A stretch of DNA of 64,000 nt from Ascidia mentula (Eukaryota > Chordata > Ascidiacea > Phlebobranchia > Ascidiidae), in assembly GCA_947561715.1 (NCBI GenBank), contig OX387204.1:1059001-1123000 (forward strand). Direction: 5' to 3'. This document shows positions 1 through 18,681 of this stretch, one piece after another (within the stretch, counting starts at the first letter, position 1; every line of letters begins with the position of its first letter). The notes under the pieces are model-generated. The model saw only the letters and a list, made by a program, of their open reading frames with translations. It did not search any database and was not told the DNA's origin. A program made the position numbers and the translations under genes.

Positions 1-3000
1 TCATGCACATCAGGTGGTGACATCAGTAGTGTTTGTACATACACGTGTAATGATGGATATAAACTCAGCAATCTGAATGTTGTGACTTGTCTGGAATCAA
101 CTGAAGGAGCTGAATGGTCGTCAGAGGCACCACGTTGTGTCGAAAGTACGTTTTATGTTTTCTTTTCTCAGCTACAAACGTTTCAAAAACAAATTACAAC
201 AACGAAACAAAAATAAAACATTATCCAAACACAGAATATAAACTTTGATAGCTGGATACACACAGCTCACAAAAATATTGGCTCCATGTTCATTTTAAAA
301 AATACACAATTTACCTGTGAATCATTTGCAAAACACTGGAATTTGACATTCTCTTTTGACTTCAGTTCCAAAGTGCAGCAACCCACAAACTCCCACCAAC
401 GGCCAAGTATCTTGTACTTCCGGAAGTGACGTCAACAGTGTTTGTTCTTACTCGTGTAATGATGGATACAGAATGCTTGAACCCCACATCGTAACCTGTT
501 TGGAGGTGGAAGGTGGGGCTGAATGGTCAACCAATGCACCACTCTGCCAACTAAGTAAGTTATACCAAAAACGAGGGGTTGTTTTTTTTGCTTTTGCAAA
601 GAGATTCTTGTCCTATTACATATTTACAGCTTTTCCTTTCCTCTGTAATAAACTCTATACACCACTTTTCATTTTTAGTCCCCATCTGTGACAGTGCTGT
701 ATCCCCCACATTCGGCCAAGTTACTTGCACCTCTGGTGGGGATCTGAACAGTGTTTGTACATTTACCTGTGATGAGGGATATTTACTTGAAACCGAGGGA
801 ACAGCAACTTGTTTGGAAACCAAAGATGGAGCTGAATGGACGAATTCGTCGCCAAGATGCGTCATAAGTAGGTTTGCTTTCGGAATCTTGACTTGATATT
901 TTGTGCAATGTAAATTTAAGTTCTCTGGTGATTTGCTTTAAACACGGTTGTGTTTGACACAAGTAGTTGAGTCAAAAATTCAATAAACTGTATTATAGCA
1001 AACTTTCATATTATAACGAATCACGTAAAAATGGAACAAAATTGCTTGTAACTTTGTCGCCCAAACTGCAATACATGACACATCATATTTGAACAAAACT
1101 TTCCACTTTTTAGTTCCAACATGCAGCGTCGCAACAGCGCCACTTAACGGTCAGGTTTCATGCACGTCTGGTGGTGATTTGGGCAGTGTTTGTTCATATT
1201 CGTGCAACCAAGGGTTCAAGCTCGATGCAGAAAAGACTCCAACTTGCCAGCAAACAAACCTGGGACTGCGATGGTCCACGGATCCACCGCTCTGCGTAAA
1301 AGGTGAGTGGGGTTTCATTCTATTCTTGAACGGCTTCTTATTATTTTGGCATATTCCCTCCTCCAAGACTTACCTCTGATATTACCAGACTACACACAGT
1401 TACACTTATTTAAAAGGAATTAATTTTTGTTGTAATTTTTAGAGAGCAAGATTGAATGTCCACCCCATACATTGATGGACGCTTGTATTATTCTCGATTC
1501 ATCAGCATCTGTGAGAAGGAGGAATTGGCCAACCATGAAACAATTCGCAAAATCAATTATAAGGTTTGTTTGATATTGAGGGAAAGTTGGGGAACATTCC
1601 CTAAACTGATACGAGAAAGTATACGAAAGCTGACTAAAAATACAGAAACATGAAAATGAATTTGGAGCAAAATGAATGACTTCAAAATGTTTAAAATGGT
1701 TGAACTTTTCATAAATTAAGTTTTGTAAATAAACTTGGAAATATACAGTTTAAAATACCTGTAAGTTTAAACATCATAGACTCGATCATATATGATATAT
1801 TGCAGATCGTTTGATATGTCGCACGATGACGCTCGGTTCTCAGTATTCAGTTACGATACCAGAGTTAACAGAGAGTCCCAGATTCTTTTCAACGAGTTCG
1901 TGAGGAATGAAGCCGGGTTACTCGCTAAGATGGACAGGATGAATTACAACGCTGGATGTAAGAATTGATTGTTTCCAAAATTTTATCGTCGGTTGCGTTA
2001 TTTTTTTAATTTAAAAAATCAGCCCATTTCTTTATATTTTTTTTACCAGCATTCCGCCATTAGCAAAATTATGTCAAACCGGCAGTACATGATGTATTCT
2101 ATATATTCTCCGTAAGGCTAAAATCGTCATATTAATGCTCCTGTGACGTAATATCACGAATAAATATCGTTTTTTACAACTATCGATCAAGCGGGTACCA
2201 TCAAACCCAATAGAAAACCACAATTCTTTCCAGCACAATTAAATGTTGATTATATTCTATACTGGCTTTTCGCCAGTTGAAAAACGCTTGATCTGGAAAA
2301 TCACGACGTCCAACACAAAGCATTCGTATGTTTGCAATAACAACATATGACATATGTCCTCTTGTTTCTATAGTAACTATGACTGGAAAAGCTCTGAACT
2401 ACGCTCGTGACGTCATATTCAAACCCGGAAACGGGAAACGTGAAGGAGTTAGAAAAGTTCTCATCGTTGTAACTGATGGTGATTCTGACGCTACCAGTCC
2501 GGTAGAGGAAATATCGCAACAACTCAGGGACGACGGAACCCTGGTAAGTTGGTGGTGACGTCTGTTGCTCTGACGTAGGGAAACGTTTTGTTGTTTTTGA
2601 AGATTTTAATTGGGGTTGAGTTCAAAAAGATAATTCGATGATTTTGCTTTGAAATAGTAGATAGTTGGTTTATTGTGTCAAAAGTACGTGAGATTTTTTC
2701 TGTCTTGCATTCTCTAATCTTAATTGATCAAGCAACTACAGTATCGATTATTTTCATTCTATTTGTGGATTTTGATATCACAGTAATTCAGTAAAACATT
2801 TTAAGAAAATTAAACGTTGACTGTGTTGTAGATCTACACGGTCGGTATCGGCTTCGAAGTGGATCCGGTCAAACTTGCCGAAATATCTGGGAACACGCAG
2901 AGAACTTTCTACGTGGAAGAAGGATTCACTTTCCTCAACCGAGGTCTTGCCAACTCCATCGGACGAGCAATTTGTGACGGTAGGTTGCCCTAAACCTCAG

Positions 3001-6000
3001 TGTATGATAGAAGATTTCGCTTCTTGGACATTTTTGTTCTACGACCCCATGTTCCTATTTCAATCATTTTTCTTATTTTTGTAAAACACAGGTTATTTTT
3101 TTATCTAAATCGCACAAGTAAAAGAGAAATGACGAAACAAATTACGTGGGGTATTTCAGGCAGTAGCACTCCAGTATTTACTTTTATTCTGAATTAAAAA
3201 GTTTTTTTGTTCAGCCAGATATACGCATGTTATCCAAATAGAAAAAAAGTATTTTTCTTGTCACCATACTTCAAAACGTGAATGCAAGATTTCATTTCCT
3301 TGCAGATGAAAAATGCACGCCTCTCGAGGCGCCATCTAACGGTCAGATCTCGTGCTCATCCGGTCGTGGCCTCCACAGTACGTGTTTCTTCTCCTGCAAT
3401 GCTGGATATGAACTTGTTGGAGAAAGTATGTTGGGATGCGAGAAGATGAGCGCTGCTCTTAACTGGAACTCAACTAAACCGGAATGCAGAGAGGGTAAGA
3501 TTTGTGAACTTCAGTCGTAGTTTGCTTGGGATAAAACGTAACAATAATAAACGCTTACAGGCATAGCTTACGAATTTATAAGTTGTTTAATAAATTATAT
3601 TAACAAAGCTAAATGGCACAAAATACTGCTGCGTCTTTAACTTAATTCAACACAAACGTTTGCGGAAAAATTAACTTAGTTTCAGTTTTGTAAGCTGCTT
3701 TGTATCTGCTAAAGTTAGCATCCTTTTAACAGTCTTTAACATGGAAAAAATCGTAACATTTCTAATCCGATAATCTTGATCACTCTCAGCTCTTGTTCTG
3801 AAATGCGATGCGCACGTTGCGCCACCCAACGGTCAGATGACGTGTTCTTTGGAAAACGAACTTTCAAGCATTTGTGAGTTTTCATGTGAGGACGGTTATA
3901 AGTTGGAAGGAGAAAGTGTTTCCACTTGTATCGAGATCGGTGACGCTGCCCAGTGGTCATCCGTTGCACCAGTTTGTGCTGAAGGTAAAACTAACATATG
4001 TATCTACTTTAGAATATTGTGAGATGCCTATGTTTTTATAGGATCTAGTACCGATTCCAAAATTTTTGTGACTGTGTTTCAAATAATAAAACAGTGTGGA
4101 ACATTTAACACAAAATACACCATTAACCTTTACGTTCTATTACAATATTTCAGTTCCAAAGTGCAGCAACGCACAAACTCCTTCCAACGGCCAAGTATCT
4201 TGTACTTCCGGAAGTGACGTCGGTAGTGTTTGTTCTTACTCGTGTAATGGTGGATACAGAATGCTTGAACCCAACATCGTCACCTGTTTGGAGGTGGAAG
4301 GCGGCGCTGAATGGACAACCAATGCACCGCTCTGCCAAAGAAGTAAGTTATACCCCAAATTAGGGATGTTTTTTGTTCAAAACCAGTTGGAAGTTTTACT
4401 CGGAAAATTTTGCGAAATTTTTTTGTCCTTTTAACGCGTGAACAGCTTATCATTTCGACTGTATTTAACCGCATGTTTCACACTTTTTCTATTTTTAGTC
4501 CCCATCTGTGACACTGCAGCATCGCCCACTAACGGCCAAGTTACTTGCACCTCTGGTGGGGATCTTAACAGTGTTTGTACATTTTCCTGTGATGAAGGAT
4601 ATTTACTTGAAACCGAGGGAACAGCAACTTGTTTAGAAACCGGAGGTGTAGCTGATTGGACGATTACGTCACCACGATGTGTTGAAAGTAAGTTGTATGG
4701 GTTTTTATGGGATCTAGAAACGATTTCCAAATTTTTGTAACTGTGTTTCAACAGTGCGGGACATTTAACAGAAAATATATCAATAGCATTCTACAATATT
4801 TCAGTTCCAAAGTGCAGCAACGCACAAACTCCTTCCAACGGCCAAGTATCTTGTACTTCCGGAAGTGACGTCGGTAGTGTTTGTTCTTACTCGTGTAATG
4901 GTGGATACAGAATGCTTGAACCCAACATCGTCACCTGTTTGGAGGTGGAAGGTGGTGCTGAATGGTCAACCAATGCACCACTCTGCCAAATAAGTAAGTT
5001 ATACCAAAAATACAAAGTGTTTTTCATTAAAACGGTTTGATTTTTTTTATTCTTACACTGTGTTTCAGCGTGACATACTCAATTCAGGTTTGCTTGCAAA
5101 CTCTCGGAAAAAAATCTTTTTCTTCTGCAAATTTTCGTAATCTCGTGTTCCATACATCTAACTTCATATACTATATTTTGTTTTTAGTCCCCATCTGTGA
5201 CAGTGCTGTATCCCCCACATTCGGCCAAGTTACTTGTACCTCTGGTGGGGATCTGAACAGTGTTTGTACATTTACCTGTGACGAAGGATATTTACTTGAA
5301 ACCGAGGGAACAGCAACTTGTTTGGAAACCAAAGATGGAGCTGAATGGACGAATTCATCACCAAGATGCGTCATAAGTAGGTTTGCCTTCGGAATCTTGA
5401 CTTGATATTTTGTGCAATGTAAATTTAAGTTCTCTGGTGATTTGCTTTAAACACCGTTGTGTTTCACACAAGTAGTTGAGTCAAAAATTCAATAAACTTT
5501 ATTTTATCGAACTTTCATATTATAACGAATCACGTATAAAGCGAACCAAAATGCACAGAACCATGACACTCAAACTATAATAGCACATGACACATCATCT
5601 TTCAGAAAACCTTTAATTTTTTTAGTTCCAACATGCAGCGTCGCAACATCGCCACTTAACGGCCAGGTTTCATGCACGTCTGGTGGTGATTTGGGCAGTG
5701 TTTGTTCATATTCGTGCAACCAAGGGTTCAAGCTCGATGCAGAAAAGACTCCAACTTGCCAGCAAACAAATCTGGGTCCCCAGTGGTCCACGGATCCACC
5801 GCTCTGCGTAAAAGGTGAGTGGATTTTGATTATATTCTATAGTAAGACCGCTTTTAGATTTATATCGCAAGGATTTTGGTGTCCGACATCTTTCAAGGAT
5901 TTTGAGGCAATCCAGTTACCTCAAAATCTTTCCAGAAACCGGATATAATCGTTAAAATGTCTGCTGCAATTCTTAATCAAATTCTTATTAGTTCGGCAAA

Positions 6001-9000
6001 TTTCCTAATCCCAGACTTGCCTCTGAAATTACCAGACTACATACAGTTACACTTAGAATTAATATTTGAATTAATAATAGAATATATCTAAAAAAAAAAT
6101 TAAAATTTTAATAGAATTAATTTTTGTTGTAATTTTCAGAGAGCAAGATAGAATGTCCACCCCATACATTGATGGACGCTTGTATTATTCTCGATTCATC
6201 AGCATCGGTGAGGAGGAGGAATTGGCCAACCATGAAACAATTCGCGAAATCCATAATAAGGTTTGTTTGGTTAATGATGGGGATTTCCCTAACCTGATAC
6301 GAGAAAATATACGAAAGCTGAAAATACTAAAAATACGGAAACACCAAAATAAATTTGGATTAAAATAACCAATTGACTAAAAATGGTAAAAATATTGGGA
6401 TTTTTTGTAAATTAAGTTTTTTTAATCGATCATATACGATATATTGCAGATCGTTCGATATGTCCCACGACGACGCTCGGTTCGCAGTGTTCAGTTACGA
6501 TACCAGAGTTAACAGAGAGTCCCAGATTCTTTTCAACGAGTTCGTGAGGAATGAAGCCGGGTTACTCGCTAAGATGGACAGGATGAACTACAACGCTGGA
6601 TGTAAGAATTGATTGTTTCTAAACTCCTTCTTTTCTTCGTCAGTTGCGTTAAAATTTGTTACACAATCCAAACAAGATGCTCCGCAAGGCTGCATGACGT
6701 CACAGTAATTCTCCTATGACATAATATCAGAAAACCATAATACTCGAAGAAGTGGCTTTCCGCCAAAAATAAACGTTGATTATATTCTATACTGATGTTT
6801 TGCCTGTCGTACAACCAGGCTTTATCAACAAAACCACAATGTTTTACACAAGACACGTCTGTGACAACACATAACGCACGGTATGTCTCTTTGTTTCCAT
6901 AGTAACCATGACTGGAAAGGCTCTTAACTACGCCCGTGACGTCATATTCAAACCCGGAAACGGGAAACGTGAAGGAGTTAGAAAAGTTCTCATCGTTGTA
7001 ACTGATGGTGATTCTGACGCTACCAGTCCGGTAGAGGAAATATCCCAACAACTCAGGGACGACGGAACCTTGGTAAGTTGATGGTGACGTTTGTTGCTCT
7101 GACGTAGGGAAAAGTTACGTCGTTGTTTTTTAAGATTTTAATCAAGTATGGAAGTAATCCACTGATTTTGCTTTTGAATAATAATAGTTGGCATCTACGG
7201 TCTGTGGATTTTAAAATCACAGTAATTCAGTTAAACAATTTAGGAAAGTCAAAGCGTTGACTGTGTTGTAGATCTACACGGTCGGTATCGGCTTCGAAGT
7301 GGATCCGGTCAAACTTGCCGAAATATCTGGGAGCGCACAGAGAACTTTCTATGTGGAAGAAGGATTCACTTTCCTCAACCGTGGTCTTGCCAACTCAATC
7401 GGACGAGCAATTTGTGACGGTAGGTTGCTCAAAACCTCAGTGTATGATAGAAGGGCTTCTTAAACGCCTTTGTGATGCGACTTATGCACTTGTTTCATTT
7501 TTTTTTAAAGCACAGTTTTTTCTTTATTGCCTAAATCACACAAGTAAAAGAAAAAGAAAAAGAGATAAAACATAACAAATAAAGTGAGGTGCTTCGGTCT
7601 GTAGCACACGAGCATTTACATTCTTGCAGGAATATATATATATATTTTAAGCAATGTTCAGTCCAGATGCACGCACGTTATTCAAACAGAAAAACTTTTA
7701 TTTTGCACGCAAGGTTACTACGAACATAAAACCACAAGGGTTACATGAATCTTATCAACATATTTGCTCATGTAAATAACAAATCTCATTTCCTTGCAGA
7801 TGAAAAATGCATGCCCCTCGAGGCGCCATCTAACGGTCAGATCTCGTGCTCATCCGGTCGTGGTCTCCACAGCACGTGTTTCTTCTCCTGCAATGCTGGG
7901 TATGAACTTGTTGGAGAAAGTATGTTGGGATGCGAGAAGATGAGCGCTGCTCTTAACTGGAACTCAACTATACCGGAATGCAGAGAGGGTGAGATTTGTG
8001 AACATGCCATGAGGAAATAAACGCAAGTTTAAAGGCATAAGTTATGAATTCATAAACTTTAATAAACAGAAGAGCCTTCGAATTTATAAGTTGTTTAAAA
8101 AATTATATTGACAAAGCTAAATGTCACAAAATACTGCTGCGATTTTAATTTAATACAACACAAACGTTTACGGAAAAATTAACTTAGCCACAGTTATGTG
8201 AACTATTTTGCATTTTCTATGAAGTGAGCACGCTTTTAACTGTCTTCAACATACGAAAATCCTAAACGTTTCTAAACAGATAATCTTGATCACTTTCAGC
8301 TCTTGTTCCAAAATGCGATGCGCACGTTGCGCCACCCAACGGTCAGATGACGTGTTCTATGGAAAACGAACTTTCAAGCATTTGTGAATTTTCATGTGAT
8401 GACGGTTATAAGTTGGAAGGACAAAGTATTTCCACTTGTACAGAGATCGGTGGCGCCGCCCTGTGGTCATTTGTTACTCCTGTTTGTGCTGAAGGTAAAA
8501 TTCTGTAATTCTGTATTGAAAACATTTCGTCAAAGCATTCTTTGAATGCAAAAGTTATTTTAAATGGTTTTACGATAAACAAGAAAACCTATTCCTTAGT
8601 AAATTTCTTTCATAAATATTTTTTAAACATACAAACAATGTTCTTAATTCGGGCCTATTGCTAATATTTCATCCAGAATGCAATTATTGCTTTTAAAATT
8701 TAACCAAAATTCCAGTCCTAACCTTGTTTTAGTATTTTGGTAAATTAAATTTCATATTAATAGGAAGCGTATATTCTCAATATGTGTAACACAACAATTT
8801 TCTTAACTTTCAGTTCTGAAATGCGATGCGCACGTTGCGCCACCCAACGGTCAGATGACGTGTTCTTTGGAAAACGAACTTTCAAGCATTTGTGAATTTT
8901 CATGTGACGATGGTTATAAGTTGGAAGGACAAAGTATTTCAACTTGTACAGAAATCGGTGGCGCCGCCCAGTGGTCATCCGTTGCTCCAGTTTGTGCTGA

Positions 9001-11573
9001 AGGTAAAAGCAACATAAATACTTAAGAATATTGTGAGATGCCTATGAATTTCATTTTATTTAATTTTTTTTAATTAAACATGCCTTTAAAGATAACGTTT
9101 GCCAAAGTTTTTAATTAAATAAAAGCGTTAGGGCGAAATTTAGAGGTTTTCTTATGAGAAATTTTTGATGTTTTCAGTTCCAAAATGCGATGCGCACGTT
9201 GCGCCATCCAACGGTCAGATGACATGTTCTTTGGAAAACGAACTTTCAAGCATTTGTGAATTTTCATGTGACGATGGTTATAAGTTGGAAGGACAAAGTA
9301 TTTTAACTTGTACAGAGATCGGTGGCGCCGCCCAGTGGTCATCCGTTGCTCCAGTTTGTGCTGAAGGTAAAACAAGCATATATATCTACTTTAGAATATT
9401 GTGTGATGATCACGAATTTTATTCCAGTTGAATATTTTTAATTAAATATGCCTTTAGAAATAACTGTTTGCCAAAGTTTTTGGTTAAATAAAAGCGTTAG
9501 GGCGAAATTTAGAGGTTTTCTAAATATAAATTTTGGATGTTTTCAGTTCTGAAATGCGATGCGCACGTTGCGCCATCCAACGGTCAGATGACATGTTCTT
9601 TGGAAAACGAACTTTCAAGCATTTGTGAATTTTCATGTGACGATGGTTATAAGTTGGAAGGAGAAAGTGTTTCCACTTGTACGGAGCTCGACGGGGCTGC
9701 CCAGTGGTCGTTCGTTGCTCCCAAATGCACTCAAGGTACGGATTAAGTCATTTTTTTTATCATATTAACCCTGAGTACGTCGTTATAATTGTCGCCGTTT
9801 CAAAAATTTTAAAATGAATCATTTTCACTCGTAACATTAAATATAGGCGACGTGAAGATAATAAACGAAAAATATCATGGATTTCCTTGATACCACTTTT
9901 ACATTCTACGTTGGATTGTAACCTGTCATACTGCCGGGTTTGTCAAAGGCAGTCCCAAGCTTTCGTGAGAAAAGATTAAACAATTTTAATTTGATTTTCT
10001 GTTGATTTACAGCCAAAAAGAAATGTCCTCCACACATCAGCATGGATGCTTGCATCGTTCTTGATTCTTCTTCATCTGTAAGACGAAGGAATTGGCCTTC
10101 CATGATCAACTTCGCAAAACTCATTATCAGGTAGAAAGGATGAAAACCGAACCTTGAAAACACGCTTTTGAATACAACAATTTTAGACTGATCCCAGCAG
10201 TAACCGATTCTTGCTTGCCACGGCAAAAATTTCCATAATAGAATCTCTCTTTATGCAAATTGAGTAAAGAATAACCTGTACTAAAGCATACCCTTGATTT
10301 TCGTGATGTTTTCCTCATTAATAAACATTGAGTTGAAACTTTAACATTTGTTGCAGATCTTTCGACATGTCAGAGGATGACGTTCGTTTCTCCGTCTTCA
10401 GCTACGACACAAGAGTTCACAGAGATCACGAGATCCTCTTGAACGACCACATTTCAAACGTAGATAGTTTGACCAGCCAACTCGACACGATGCGTTACCA
10501 CGGCGGGTGTGAGTATTTCGTCTAACATTTTATAATTGATCAATGGCACTTATGTACCTTCTTTTTATCAGACAAATAGACCCTCAAAAACATATTTTCT
10601 AACTCTTTTAATGTGCTAGAAATGGAAGTAAACAAAATGAAATTTGAACAAAGCAAAATGATCCTGTCAAATAACTTATTTTTCAAAGTTTCCATTATGC
10701 AATCAATTAAATATTTCTATATTTTTAGTGACGATGACCGGAAGCGCCTTACGTCATGTTCGTGACGTCATATTCCAGCCCGTCAACGGTCGTAGGGAGG
10801 GAATAAAGAAAGTTCTCATAGTTATAACTGATGGTGATTCTGACGCCACCAGTCCGGTAGAGGAAATATCCCAACAACTCAGGGACGACGGAACTCTCGT
10901 AAGAATCTTTACTGTGTTTTGACAGTTGTGGATTAAAAACCTTTTTGAATAGAAAATATGTTTATCGCTGTGTTGCTCCGTTATATTATGCATGCATCAT
11001 ACTAATGTTGAGAGCAAAATAAACCTTATTTAGTGAAAAGGCAATTAGGAAACTGTGCAAAAATAAAGAAGCGTACAAGTTAGATAATAATAATAAGTTG
11101 ACTTGATTAACGAGAAATATTGTTAGACCTTCAAGATCTGTGTGGTAGATCCTTCACAGTAGATATTGATTTTCAATTTGAATTTCTTTGAGTAGATTTA
11201 CACGGTCGGTATTGGGTTCGAACTTGATCCGGAGCAGTTGGTCAAGATTTCTGGAGCCGAGAGTCGAACTTATTACCAGGAAGACGGATTTGAAACTCTT
11301 AACGAAGACCTTGCTCATGAGATCGGTATCAACATCTGCGATAAAGGTATTTGATGATATTTAGGCAATCTTATGTTGACCAAAGTAATTTCCAGTTCAC
11401 GTAAAATCGTGATTTTCTACATGACTTTGTCGCGTTTCGCAAATTTTAAGACTCCACTGGACAGCACTAGCACTGACCATTATTTTTACTTGAGAAAAGC
11501 ACCATTGGCAAAAGTTGAACTTTTTTAAAGTAGAATGTTAATTATTCAAATATTTTTTGCAGAATCTCCCTGA
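1..11573 (+). CDS. Sushi (CCP) and von Willebrand factor A mosaic protein, 5' end missing
   Basis: This is probably an extracellular adhesion or matrix protein; ligand unknown. 29 exons in the window join in one frame to about 1,591 residues. Each CCP is one phase-1 exon of 189 nt (two of 195): 1-145 (partial), 366-554, 679-867, 1114-1302, 3306-3494, 3790-3984, 4154-4342, 4499-4687, 4805-4993, 5188-5376, 5626-5814, 7800-7988, 8300-8494, 8814-9002, 9178-9366, 9547-9735. Each vWA takes four exons: 1443-1563, 1806-1957, 2374-2543, 2832-2979; 6140-6260, 6450-6601, 6903-7072, 7272-7419; 10013-10130, 10357-10508, 10729-10898, 11196-11346. The last exon (11563-11573) adds three residues and TGA. The CCPs carry six cysteines with the NGQ.SC and VC.YSC pattern of selectin CCPs rather than the usual four. 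All three vWAs keep the MIDAS motif (DSSAS, DSSAS, DSSSS) and a VTDGDSD or ITDGDSD loop. There is no protease domain, so it is not complement factor B. Confidence 0.9.
366..3984 (+). repeat. Tandem duplication block A (3 CCP, vWA, 2 CCP)
   Basis: The exon order CCP-CCP-CCP-vWA(4 exons)-CCP-CCP here recurs at 4805-8494 with offsets of about 4.4 to 4.7 kb. Paired exons are nearly identical in sequence and exactly equal in length. Introns are recognisably related but differ by insertions and deletions. Read directly from the sequence; no percentage identity was computed. Confidence 0.9.
4805..8494 (+). repeat. Tandem duplication block B of the CCP/vWA gene
   Basis: This is the partner of block A at 366-3984. 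A half-unit of two CCP exons (4154-4687) between the blocks repeats the first two CCPs of each block, so at least two duplication steps are needed. All these exons are phase 1-1, so gain or loss of whole modules keeps the frame. Confidence 0.9.
8814..9735 (+). repeat. Three near-identical CCP exons with their introns
   Basis: The CCP exons at 8814-9002, 9178-9366 and 9547-9735 repeat with a period of 364-369 bp. The last two also share the intron stretch before the exon (aaagcgttagggcgaaattt at about 9122 and 9491). This is a younger, separate amplification than the 4.5-kb block. Confidence 0.9.
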
Positions 11574-16978
<5,405 letters not shown>

Positions 16979-17515
16979 CACACTTGTTGCCAGCATTCGT
17001 AATACTTACAACCATATGTACTGCGAGAACCTTACTCTGCCATTCCTGCTATATCCAACCAACAGCAATCATCTCATTGTATGAACTAAATTGCTCTCAA
17101 TCCAACCTGTTTAATCTCTGTTGAAAGTCTTACTTGAAAAATGCTTTTGTGAACAAACCTGGAATATTCAACAAAACTGATAAAAGTATGCTTGGTGGAT
17201 AAATTGTAGTTGCACTTTGGTGAAAGTTTAGTAAAGCTGCTGACATTTTATGAAATTTTATCTGTACTTGTATTCACATTTGTATAAATCACTGATTGTA
17301 TCCCTATTGTATGACATGTCAACGAATAAATCAAATTCAATACAACTTGTTTTCCCTAAAACTTGTAACACAGCTTTACGAGCCAAAAATTTGGCACTTT
17401 ATTTATTATTCGAGCAAATGCTGTAGTTCTGCAGCCAGTAGAGCCGCTCGCATTCTCATAAATCACATGCTCAGCCAGGTAGCACCAGCAACACACTGTG
17501 GCAGATTCTAGTCTT
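16979..17515. other. Convergent 3' ends of AP2M1 and QTRT1
   Basis: This 537-bp stretch holds both 3' UTRs. The plus-strand AATAAA is at 17325-17330. A minus-strand signal (TTTATT on the plus strand) lies at 17398-17403. Transcripts from the two strands would overlap only slightly, if at all. Confidence 0.6.
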
Positions 17516-18681
17516 TCACCTAAGATTTACATGTACAGAATTAAGTGCATCGACTGCCCACTGGGGGTAATCATCAACACTTTTATACAGTTTTTTAAAA
17601 CTGGAACAAATATATTTTGGGAAGGTATCACTGATGATTGCATTTCGAATGCCCTTCATCAGTTGTGACTGGAATGTTACATTATGCACAGTTACCATGT
17701 GGCAGGCACTTGGATGGTTCATTCTGAACAGCATGTGAATATATGCTCTTGTGTAGGACTTGCAAGTTGTACAAGGACAATCCTCTTGAATTGGTGAAAA
17801 GTCCATTTTGTAGTCCGCACTTCTTAATGTCACCTGTCCGGTTGGGACTAGGGCAGAACCAAATCTTGCCGTTCTGGTTGGAAACACGCAGTCGAACATG
17901 TCACAACCCAAAGCAACACAAACTATTAAATCCACTGCATAACCAACACCATAAGATATCTTGGCTTGTCTGGTGGCAATCCATCTGTACTCACAGTCAC
18001 CATTTTCCAAAAATCATCTTTACATTCACCTCCACTGAGTCCACCGACAGCAAACCCAGGTACGTTTCTTGTCGTCATGTCTCGGAGGCAATCCCTCCTC
18101 AATTCCTCATCCAAACCACCCTGGATGATGGGAAATAAGAACTGGGAATCCGGTCTTTTATGAGCATCCAAACATCGATCCAGCCATCGCACTGATCTGT
18201 GCATTGCTTCCTTGAATCTTTTCTCATCTGTCTCCGTGCTGCTCACGACGTCATCCAGTTGCATCATGATGTCGGCTCCAATCGCATTTTGAATTTCCAT
18301 CGACTTTTCTGGAGAAAGCATCATCAATGAACCATCCTTGGGGTGCGCGAACTGCACGCCCTCTTCAGAAAGTTTAGAAAGCTTGATGAGTGAAACCATT
18401 TGGAAACCACCACTGTCAGTGAGAAGAGCTCTGTCCCACCCCATGAACTTGTGTAAGCCACCCGCCTTTTTAAGAGTTTCTTCCCCTGGTTGGTTGCCAA
18501 GGTGATAAGTGTTTCCAAGCAACATTTGAACTCCAATTGTTTCCAGTTGTTTGGGCGTCAGGCCTTTCAAAGTCCCTTGGGTCCCAACAGGCATAAACAC
18601 AGGGGTGTCCACCTCCTGGTGTGGTAACGTAAGCTTTCCTGCACGAGCTTTGGTCGTACTGCATTTTCCAACCAACTCCAT
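17516..18681 (-). CDS. QTRT1: Queuine tRNA-ribosyltransferase catalytic subunit 1, single exon, frame slip
   Basis: This enzyme exchanges guanine-34 for queuine in GUN-anticodon tRNAs, working with QTRT2. Visible motifs are [32 protein letters not shown] (catalytic Asp), [35 protein letters not shown] (nucleophile Asp) and the zinc site CPCTTC with the downstream histidine. With the slip read through, the length is about 388 residues against 403 in human. The reading frame breaks at about 17950: DKPRYLM continues as VGYAVDL only if one G is added to a GG run, where the family has MGVGYA. The two frames otherwise match the family throughout, so this is either a one-base sequencing or assembly error or a recent allele. 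Start ATG 18681 fits the human alignment. An AG at about 18694-18695 after a T-rich run could join an upstream exon. The lack of introns contrasts with the multi-exon vertebrate gene. Confidence 0.93.

Noticed and set aside
1-11573. Complement factor B/C2-like gene (CCP plus vWA).
   Set aside because: Three vWAs and 16 CCPs, and the gene stops 10 nt into the exon after the third vWA; no trypsin-like domain follows.
17926-17960. An intron at the QTRT1 frame change.
   Set aside because: The two frames meet without any lost or extra residues; only one base is missing, too little for an intron, and no GT-AG pair fits.
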